A stretch of 34,039 bases of DNA from Phycisphaeraceae bacterium (lineage in GTDB: Bacteria; Planctomycetota; Phycisphaerae; Phycisphaerales; UBA1924): the NCBI GenBank assembly GCA_007693965.1, contig RECQ01000028.1, forward strand, positions 1-34,039. The letters are read 5' to 3'. Both the position numbers and the translations under genes were made by a program. Of this stretch, positions 24,339 to 31,700 are shown in pieces (the stretch's first letter is position 1; each line of letters opens with the position of its first letter). The notes beneath the pieces are model-generated. The model did not search any database. It saw only the letters and a list, made by a program, of their open reading frames with translations, and was not told the DNA's origin.

Positions 24339-25988
24339 TCAGGACGCCTGCGGCCCCTTCAGGTCCGCCCCCAGCATCTCCACGCTCAGCTTCCGCTTCG
24401 CATCCCCCGCCAGGTACAGCGTCCGGCTCGGGAAGGCGAAGTCGATGCCCCCGGCGTTGAAACGCTCGAACACCTGAAGATTGAACCACTCGCTGAAGGC
24501 CATGAACTCCCAGTGGTCCGGCGGAAAGAAGTGGTACTGCACCAGGATGTTCAGGCTGAAATCGCCGAAGCTCTCGAAGACCACCCGCGGCGGGAAATCG
24601 GGGTTGATCCATTCATGCCCGTCGAGCAGCTCCTTGAGGATCTCGATCGCCTCGCGCAGCTTCTCCGGCTTCGTGTCGTAGGTGATTCCGATCGTGAAGC
24701 GCCGCCGGATCGACGGGCGGGACGCGATGTTCTCCACCGACTCGTTCACCACGATCGAGTTGGGCACGCTCACCATGTGGCCATCGAAGGTGCGCAGCTT
24801 GGTCGAGCGGAAGCCGATCTCCTCGACCGTGCCGATGTAGCCCTTGAGGTTGATGCGGTCGCCGATCTTGAATGGCTTGTCCGCCAGGATCGTGACCGAT
24901 CCGAAGACGTTGCGCAGCGAGTCCTGCGCCGCCAGCGATACGGCCAGGCCCGCGATGCCGAGGCCGGCGAGGAAGCCGGTCACGTCCGCCTTGAAGATGT
25001 TGTCGGCGACGAAGAGGGCGAAGAGGATGAGCAGGAAGATGCGCAGTGTCTTGCGGAGCAGCGGGACGAGCTGGTTGTCGAGCGTGGTCCCGGTGGTCGC
25101 CGTCACCTTCGCGACGAATGTGGTGAAGACGCCGCAGAGATTCCAAAGCGCCCAGAAGACCGACACCGTGACGAGCATTCCCAGCACGGAGTCGAAGAAG
25201 TCGTCGACGCCGGCGGGCATCCAGATGCGTCCGACATCCAGCCCAATGCGCACGCCCAGCGTCATCAGGAGCAGATTCACCGGCTTGATGAAGCTGGAGA
25301 CGAACTGGCCGCGCAGCGGGGCGTCGTGCGATTCGAGGCGTTTCGAAGTCGAGCGCATCGTCGTCGAGACGGCCCATCCGACGAGCACGCCGAGCCCGAT
25401 GAAGCCCAGCAGCGTGAGCCACGCCGACATCGGGTTCTGATCAATGATGGTGGCCCGCGCCAGGTCGCGGAAGTAGCTGAGCGCCGACTCGTCGTCATCG
25501 CGCTCCGGCAGCGGCACGCCCCGCAGCTCGGCCCGCACCCAGTCGTTGAACTCGTCGTAGGCCCGCCGACGCGACTCGCGCACCGCGGTGGCGCCGGCCT
25601 GATCCGTCAGCGCGTTGCGCGCTGAGAGTTCGCGCACGCGGGCTGTGGCCCGATTGCGGAACTGGCTGACGGCCGTCTCGATCCGCGCATCCGGTTCGGG
25701 CGGCGAGAACTCGGGGTCCGCCTTCAGCTTTTCCTCCACGCGGTCTCGATAGGAGCTGCGTAGGTTCTCTTCCAGCCTGCCCGCCATTTCATCGATGAAC
25801 GCCGCCAAAGCCTCCGGCAGCTCGTTGTTCGTCGCCTGGTCGCCGGCGACCGCCGGAGGCGTCGAGGCGTGCGCAGCGCCGGCGCAGACCGCCGTCGCCG
25901 CGATCGCCAGGGACAGCGCGCACACCAGCCACGCGCCAGCCCACGGGCGCCGATCACGCCACCGGAGATGCTTCTTGTGACGATCCAT
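24339..25988 (-). CDS. MscS-family mechanosensitive ion channel
   Basis: An inner-membrane channel that opens under tension to release solutes after osmotic downshift. The 549 residues comprise a signal peptide (about 1-41), a periplasmic helical domain (about 42-185), about five membrane helices (from 187 on) and the MscS core: the pore-lining GLGIAGLAVSLAAQDSLRN, then ILADKPFKIGDRI and IGTVEEIGFRSTKLRTFDG of the beta domain, and the C-terminal alpha/beta domain. It is larger than MscS itself and resembles MscM/YbdG-type proteins with extra N-terminal parts. The ATG at 25988 is preferred over an in-frame TTG at 26009. No ribosome site; TACGCT lies 10 nt upstream. It follows the thioesterase gene by 24 bp. 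Confidence 0.93.
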   Translation of the reverse strand: MDRHKKHLRWRDRRPWAGAWLVCALSLAIAATAVCAGAAHASTPPAVAGDQATNNELPEALAAFIDEMAGRLEENLRSSYRDRVEEKLKADPEFSPPEPDARIETAVSQFRNRATARVRELSARNALTDQAGATAVRESRRRAYDEFNDWVRAELRGVPLPERDDDESALSYFRDLARATIIDQNPMSAWLTLLGFIGLGVLVGWAVSTTMRSTSKRLESHDAPLRGQFVSSFIKPVNLLLMTLGVRIGLDVGRIWMPAGVDDFFDSVLGMLVTVSVFWALWNLCGVFTTFVAKVTATTGTTLDNQLVPLLRKTLRIFLLILFALFVADNIFKADVTGFLAGLGIAGLAVSLAAQDSLRNVFGSVTILADKPFKIGDRINLKGYIGTVEEIGFRSTKLRTFDGHMVSVPNSIVVNESVENIASRPSIRRRFTIGITYDTKPEKLREAIEILKELLDGHEWINPDFPPRVVFESFGDFSLNILVQYHFFPPDHWEFMAFSEWFNLQVFERFNAGGIDFAFPSRTLYLAGDAKRKLSVEMLGADLKGPQAS

Positions 25989-26012
25989 GCGGGCGGGGAG
26001 CGTACCCAATCC

Positions 26013-26498
26013 TCAGTCCCGCCGCCCGGCCTTCGCACGCTTCGCCGGCCTCTGCGCCAGCCACTCCGGCAGGGGCCGGGGCCGGCCATCCCGACCCACG
26101 CATCCCAGCGTGCTCGACCCCTCCGCGACAACCATCCCCACCGGCGATCGCCCCTCGCTGTTGCGCACCACGTACGCATGATCGATCCGGGCCCGCCCGC
26201 CCCCGACCACGCGCGTCTCGATCTCCACCACCTCGTCGTAGCGCACCGGCGCCCGGTAGCGAATCTCGATCTTCGTCACCGGCAGCAGAATTCCCGCGGC
26301 CTCCATGTCTGCGTAGCTCACCTCCGCCTCGCGCAACAGCTCCGTCCGCCCCATTTCCAGCCACGCGATGTACGCAGAATGGTGGGCCACGCCCATCGGG
26401 TCGCACTCGCAGTAGCGCACGCGCACGCGAATCCGCCCCTCAACAGGCACGGCGATCGTCGGCGCCGGCATCAGGTCGTCGGATCGTCGATCACCCAT
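26013..26498 (-). CDS. Hotdog-fold acyl-CoA thioesterase (YbgC/4HBT type)
   Basis: Hydrolyses acyl-CoA or acyl-ACP thioesters. The 161-residue protein has the 4-hydroxybenzoyl-CoA thioesterase signature: YCECDPMGVAHHSAYIAWLE with the catalytic Asp33, and later VTKIEIRYRAPVRYDEVVEI. In E. coli YbgC sits with the Tol-Pal genes, but no tol genes are seen here. The start at ATG 26498 is set by the position of the fold and a TACACT box 8 nt before it; the open frame extends over 80 codons further through GTGAG repeats, which is not protein. The C-terminus is Arg/Lys-rich. Confidence 0.9.
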   Translation of the reverse strand: MGDRRSDDLMPAPTIAVPVEGRIRVRVRYCECDPMGVAHHSAYIAWLEMGRTELLREAEVSYADMEAAGILLPVTKIEIRYRAPVRYDEVVEIETRVVGGGRARIDHAYVVRNSEGRSPVGMVVAEGSSTLGCVGRDGRPRPLPEWLAQRPAKRAKAGRRD

Positions 26499-26506
26499 AG
26501 GACGCC

Positions 26507-26512
26507 AGTGTA
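26507..26512 (-). promoter_or_regulatory. -10-like box 8 nt before the thioesterase ATG
   Basis: TACACT on the minus strand, 8 nt from the start; no clear -35 upstream. Same hexamer as before rsmA and aroDE. Confidence 0.4.
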
Positions 26513-26527
26513 GCCGGGCGGGGCGAT

Positions 26528-26583
26528 GTGAGAAGTGAGGGGTGAGGGATGAGCGGTGAGGGGTGAGGAATAAAGGGTGAACC
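26528..26583. repeat. Tandem 7-bp array (GTGAGGG type)
   Basis: Eight degenerate heptamers: GTGAGAA, GTGAGGG, GTGAGGG, ATGAGCG, GTGAGGG, GTGAGGA, ATAAAGG, GTGAACC. Same family as 7-84. It lies upstream of the thioesterase gene. The rest of this 358-bp gap (26584-26819) holds no gene or RNA that I can recognise. Confidence 0.75.
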
Positions 26584-26819
26584 GATGAAAAGGCGATGCA
26601 GCGCCGCAACGCAGGCGCGCAAGCGTCAAAAGTCACGGCGGCAGAGCACGAGACGCAGAGGCTGAGTCCTCGAAGCCTCGGGACAGGCGCTGCATGTGAC
26701 GTCCTGCCCCAAGTCAGTTGAATGACATTGTGCGCTGTACACATGCACGAATGTACGAACAGGCGCGAACAATCATCCGGTCGCGCGACTCGTCCGTAGA
26801 ATCACCACCCGCTCATTCC

Positions 26820-26848
26820 ACTCCGCACCCTCAGCGATCTCTGCGTTC
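26820..26848 (-). repeat. GAACGCAGAG-type 3'-end element after aroDE
   Basis: On the minus strand GAACGCAGAGATCGCTGAGG and following bases begin 8 nt after the aroDE stop, in the same sense as the gene. Confidence 0.55.
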
Positions 26849-26856
26849 AAGCTCAT

Positions 26857-28491
26857 TCACACGACATCCCGCATCAGTCGTTCAAACAGCTCCACCGGCG
26901 CCGGGCGCTGTGTCCAGAGCTCCGACTGGGCCGCGGCCTGGTGGATGAACATATCGACACCGTCAATGGTGGGGAGGTTGCGCGCTCGTGCGGCCTGGAG
27001 CAGGGGCGTCTCCGTCGGGTTGTAGACGGTGTCGAAGATGACTGTCTGGGGCTGGCAGTCTTCGAGTGTGTCGAGGTCGAGTGGAGTTTTGTCCGGCGCG
27101 GGACCGCCGCGCATGCCGATGGGTGTGCAGTTGATGTACGCTTCGGCGCAGGACTGGTGCAGCTTGTTCCACGGCGCCGCGACGATTTTGCCGGCGCCCT
27201 TCAGCTCTGCCGCCAGCATTTCTGCCCGCTGCTGCGTGCGGTTGTAGATGACGGCGGTTGCGCCGGCGTCGCTGACGGCGCACGCCGCGGCCCGGGCCAC
27301 GCCGCCGGCGCCGATGATGGCGATGCGCCGTCCTTGCAGGCCATCGCCCATGGTTCGGCGCAGGCAGACGGTGATGGCGGGCGCATCGGTGTTGGTGATG
27401 AGCCACGAGCCGTCGTCGCGGCGCGCCAGCGTGTTGGCGGCGCCGATGCGGGCGGCGAGCGGGTCGGTGATCCAGCCTTCGCATTCGCGCTCCTGCGCCA
27501 AGCGGAGCAGGTGTTCTTTGTGCGGGATGGTCACGCTGGCGCCGCGGAAATCGAGTGTGGGATGATCGACCAGGGCGCCGAGCGTCGCTTTGAAGGACTC
27601 CCAGCCGGGAGCGACGGGCAGGGGCAGATAGACGCCGTCGTGGGCACGGGCGGTGTGGTCGGAGGGGTGGGGTTGATTGAAGGCGCAGTTGTGCAGCAGC
27701 GGCGATTTCGACTGCTCCACCGGCCAGCCGACGACGCCGTAGACGCATGTGGCGCGCGTGATGGCGCGGATGTTGTAGAGATTGAGCAGCTCATCGAGCG
27801 TGGGCTGACCGGGAGCGGTGACGGCGGTGGGCTCGAGCGAGGCGAAGGTGAGGAAGCCGCCGAATTTCGGCGCCAGCACGCGCGACAGAATTCCCGCCTC
27901 GCCCATTGCGAGGGCAATGGTGGGGCGGTCGCGCTCGGAGAGCAGCTCGAAGAGGTCGAGGTTGTCGCGCACCGAGCGCGCCATCCAGGCGATCTTGTTC
28001 GTCTTCGCGGGCTCGAAGCGGCGCATGCGTTCCAGGCGCTGGTAGAGGTCGGCGGGGCGGGACTTGAAATCGTGGGTGGAGACGACAAGCGAGGATGTCA
28101 GTTCGCTGTCGCCCGCGGCTGCTTCGGGTGTGAAGATGCCGAGGAGCTGTCGGGCCAGTTCGGCGTCGCGTTCGAGTGTGGAGAGCTCGAGATCGATCCA
28201 GCGGGGCGGATGCTCGGCCGTGGCGAGGCGACGGAAGAGGTCGAGGCGGACCGCGTCCGGGCCTTCGAAGTCGCCACCTTCGTGGAGCGGGCGGCAGGTG
28301 GCGATGCAGGGGAGGGGGCACGCCGAGATGAGTCGGGTGATGTCGCCGAATTGCTCATCCGTGGGATCGTCGGGGAGCAGGTGATCGAGGCGGAACTCGA
28401 TCATGTCGGCGCCGCGGTCGCGCGCGAGGGTGGCGAGCCGGAGGGCGGCCTCGGCGTCGTCGGCCATGATCGAGACGCACAGGAGAGTCAC
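26857..28491 (-). CDS. aroDE: Bifunctional 3-dehydroquinate dehydratase / shikimate dehydrogenase
   Basis: Catalyses steps 3 and 4 of the shikimate pathway to aromatic amino acids. Of 544 residues, about 1-240 are a type I (Schiff-base) dehydroquinase: EFRLD, His140 in VVSTHDF, Lys166 in KIAWM, and SRVLAPKFGG with APGQ at the end of the barrel. About 247-540 are shikimate dehydrogenase: GVVGWPVEQSKSPLLHN (substrate Ser-Lys-Ser at 261-263), VTIPHKE with Lys325, NTDA with Asp369 and the NADP loop GAGGVAR (394-400). The fusion order is that of plants and chlamydiae. Start: the GTG at 28491 is preferred since TACACT lies 6 nt before it and family proteins begin at this point; an ATG at 28521 lies upstream of that box and is the alternative. 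No other aro gene is adjacent. Confidence 0.94.
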   Translation of the reverse strand: MTLLCVSIMADDAEAALRLATLARDRGADMIEFRLDHLLPDDPTDEQFGDITRLISACPLPCIATCRPLHEGGDFEGPDAVRLDLFRRLATAEHPPRWIDLELSTLERDAELARQLLGIFTPEAAAGDSELTSSLVVSTHDFKSRPADLYQRLERMRRFEPAKTNKIAWMARSVRDNLDLFELLSERDRPTIALAMGEAGILSRVLAPKFGGFLTFASLEPTAVTAPGQPTLDELLNLYNIRAITRATCVYGVVGWPVEQSKSPLLHNCAFNQPHPSDHTARAHDGVYLPLPVAPGWESFKATLGALVDHPTLDFRGASVTIPHKEHLLRLAQERECEGWITDPLAARIGAANTLARRDDGSWLITNTDAPAITVCLRRTMGDGLQGRRIAIIGAGGVARAAACAVSDAGATAVIYNRTQQRAEMLAAELKGAGKIVAAPWNKLHQSCAEAYINCTPIGMRGGPAPDKTPLDLDTLEDCQPQTVIFDTVYNPTETPLLQAARARNLPTIDGVDMFIHQAAAQSELWTQRPAPVELFERLMRDVV

Positions 28492-28497
28492 GGCGGG

Positions 28498-28503
28498 AGT
28501 GTA
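28498..28503 (-). promoter_or_regulatory. -10-like box 6 nt before the aroDE GTG
   Basis: Minus-strand TACACT (28503..28498), 6 nt from GTG 28491. No good -35 is seen in the GC-rich sequence upstream. Confidence 0.45.
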
Positions 28504-28607
28504 CGGCCCCGGCGCCGGCATCGGGGGCTGCGGCGTGGTTATGGGTCCGAAGAATGGAGATCGCGGCAGATCGCCCGAGTTTGGCGCTGCAAATATCGAT
28601 TTGTCGA

Positions 28608-28636
28608 TTGTTCGTGCAGGGCTCGGCCTCTATAAA
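28608..28636 (+). promoter_or_regulatory. Sigma70-type promoter for the ABC-secretin gene
   Basis: TTGTTC (28608-28613), a 17-bp spacer and TATAAA (28631-28636), in a local AT-richer patch. The start would be near 28643, leaving a leader of about 143 nt. Confidence 0.5.
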
Positions 28637-28701
28637 CGGTCAAGCGGCAGTACGTCGATATTCCGTGCGGGATGTCCGGGGATTTTCGTTCCGGGGGACG
28701 G

Positions 28702-28734
28702 CGGGCCGGTTTCGGCCCGGCGCTGTGTGAGCGC
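28702..28734 (+). promoter_or_regulatory. Two adjacent hairpins in the ABC-secretin leader
   Basis: Stem 1 is CGGGCCG/CGGCCCG with loop GTTT (28702-28719); stem 2 is GCGCT/AGCGC with loop GTGTG (28720-28734), directly adjoining. A T5 run follows at 28747-28751. The pair could act as an attenuator or stabilise the message; no ligand-binding fold is recognised. Confidence 0.35.
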
Positions 28735-28785
28735 GGTTGATTTGCGTTTTTCGGGAAGTGCATTCGCAGACGTGAAGGGCGGCGG

Positions 28786-31700
28786 ATGATCGCCAGGATT
28801 CGTGAAACCCATTCGGCGATCGGCGGGCAGTTCGGCCGGCTGCTGCGCCCGTTCTCGTGGCGGCTCGGGGTGGTGGTCGGGCTGCTGTCGCTGCTGGCGA
28901 TGGCCAACATGGCCCTGCCGCTGGCGATCAAGATCCTCATCGACGATGTGTTCCCCAGCGTCTCCGGCGGCGGGGCGTGGGGGCTGCTGTGGTTCATGCT
29001 GCCGGCGCTGGCGGTGATCTACGTCTGCCGCAACCTGCTGTTCTATTCCGGACGGATGATGTCGGTGCGCATCGCGGAGGACATGTGCTTCCGCCTGAGG
29101 GGCAGTCTCTTTGAGCATCTCCAGCAGCTCAGCCTGAATTTCTACCGCAACAACCAGGCGGGCAAGCTCGGCGCCCGTGTGATGGACGACACGTTCAAGC
29201 TGCAGACCTTCATCCAAGAGAAACTGCCCACGCTGCTGCTGAACGTGCTGATGCTGCACATCCTGGTGATCATCCTGTATTCGGTGAACTGGCGTCTGGC
29301 GCTCGTGAGCACGATCGTGCTGCCGCTGCATCTGGCGACGTACCGGTTCTTCAAGGGGTCGATCAAGCAGAGCCACTCGCAGGCCCAGGACAGCTACGCC
29401 ACGGCGTACGGATCACTGATCGAGCGCATCCTGGGCATGGAGGTGGTGAAGGGGTTCGCGGCGGAGCGTCGCGAGAGCGCCGAGTTCGACAAGGCCATCA
29501 GCGACAGCCGCAGGAGTCAGATCCGCACGCAGCGGTTCCAGTTCGGCCAGAAGGTGACGGCGGACCTGCTCATCGGCGCCGGGACCGTGCTGCTGCTCGG
29601 CGTCGGGGCGTGGCAGGTCAAGCAGGGCGCGATGACGGCGGGCTCCTTCTTCATGTTCTTCGGCTACGTGATGATGCTCTACCCGACCGTGCTGGAGGTG
29701 CTCAGCGGCGCCAGCCACCTGGCCCGGGCGACGGGGAGCGTCGAGCGGATCTTCGAGGTCTTCGATCTGCGCCCGACGGATGTGGGCGTCCACGACGAGC
29801 TCGAGCCCGATGACGGCGACCCCATCCGCGGGTCGGTGGTCTTCGAGGATGTCGGGTTCTCCTACGACGGTCGCCTGCCGGCCCTGAAGGGGGTCTCGCT
29901 GCGGATCGAGCCCGGCGAGCACGTGGCGGTGGTGGGGCCGAGCGGCTCGGGCAAGAGCACGCTGGCCAGCCTGCTGCCCCGATTCAACGTGGCGACGGAG
30001 GGGCGGGTGCTGATCGACGGGGAGGATGTGCGGACGCTCCCGCTCCGCCGGCTCCGCACCGCCATCGGGATCGTCTTCCAGCGTGTCTTCCTCTTCAACG
30101 CCTCGATTTACGAGAATCTTTTGTACGCCCGGCCGGATGCGTCGTTCGATGAGATAGTGGAAGTGTGCCGCGTCACCGGGGCGCACGAGTTCATCGAGCG
30201 GCTGCCCAACGGCTATCACACCTCGCCCGACCAGCTGGGGGGCGAGTTGTCGCGCGGCGAGCAGCAGAGGATCACGCTGGCCCGGGCCCTGCTGAAGCGC
30301 CCGCGACTGCTCATCCTCGACGAAGCGACCGCCTCGCTGGACGGCCCCTCCTCTCGACGGATCGTCCGTGCGATCCTGAAGATGATGAAAGGACGAACCG
30401 TCATCATGATCACGCACGACTCGGACCTGGCCTCGCTCGCGGATCGCGTGGTCGAACTGGAGCACGGACGGGTCCGGCGCGATGTGGGCGTGGTCTCCGG
30501 CGTCAGCGGCGGCCGTCGTGAAGAGCCCAAGACCATCCTGATGACCCCCGATCCCGAGAAGCCCATCGGCGGCGCGGGCGGGCGCATCATCGACGCAAGC
30601 ACCCGCAGTGCGCGACTGATCGGCCCGCTCCTGGTGGCGGCGGTCCTCCTTGGGGCCTGCGTCTCCGAGACGACGCAGCGCCGATCCTTTGAAGTGGAGA
30701 GCCCGCGGGCCACGCACGGCTGGGTCGACAGCGCCTCGGATGCGGCGCAGTTCGATGAGGTGGTCGCGGCTCTGGAGGCCCGGCGCGAGGCCGAGGCGTC
30801 CATGTCCATGCGCACCGAGGCGCCGGTCCGCGAGCTGGACCAGATCGCGCTTGATGTGCGCGCCGAGATCGAGGCCCGCAGGCGCGATCGCGAATCGGGC
30901 GGTGATGGCGCTTCCAAATCGCAAGGCCGCGGCGGCGCCGATCCGGGACGGTTCCCCCCCGAGGCGGGCCGGCTCATCGAGCTGCCCCGACTCAGCCGCA
31001 CCGAACTGGATGAGCTGATCGACACGCTGCTGCTGCGATTCCAGACCGAGCTGGGCTACGCCCCCGCCGGCGAGGTCATCGCCGACATGCTGCCCGCCCT
31101 GCCGGAGCGCGTGTCGGGCGGCAAGATCCTGGCGCGGTCGACGGATGAGGGCCTTCGCCTGGTGCGGATGGGATACCGCCGCTCGCTGTCGCAGCCGGCC
31201 CTGCTGTGGATCTACGGCGTGGTGATCAAGCCCGACACCGTGGTCCTGAACGAGGATCTGGACCGGGTCGGGCCCGCCGTCGAAGCGGTGATGGCCGGCC
31301 TGCTGGAGCTGCGGGGCGAGGTGTTCGTCTCCGAACTCGAGGCCCATGTGGTGCAGCTCAGCTATGTGGATGCGCAATCGGCGCTCTCCGCCCTGAAGGG
31401 GCTGGGCGTGAAGGTGGTGAACGAGTCGAACGCGATGCCGCCGTCGGTGACGTTCGACGATCTGCCTATTGTCACGGCGATGCCCGGCCCGGCCAGCGCC
31501 GCCACGGCGCTGGTGGGGGGTGGCGAGGTCGCCCGCGATCCGCGCGGCCAGACGCTCATCCCCAGCGTGGCGTCGCGCATGGACGCCGAGACGGTGTCGG
31601 GACGCACCTCGCAGCTGCTCGTCCTGCATCACCCGGCCCACCCGGAGCAGCCCAGCCGACTGATCCACCTGCTCAACTCGCTCATCGATGTGCCCGCGCG

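Noticed and set aside
29413-31668. A 751-codon open frame antisense to the ABC-secretin gene
   Set aside because: His/Arg/Gln-rich shadow without motifs; it spans the exporter-secretin junction only because that frame is stop-poor.
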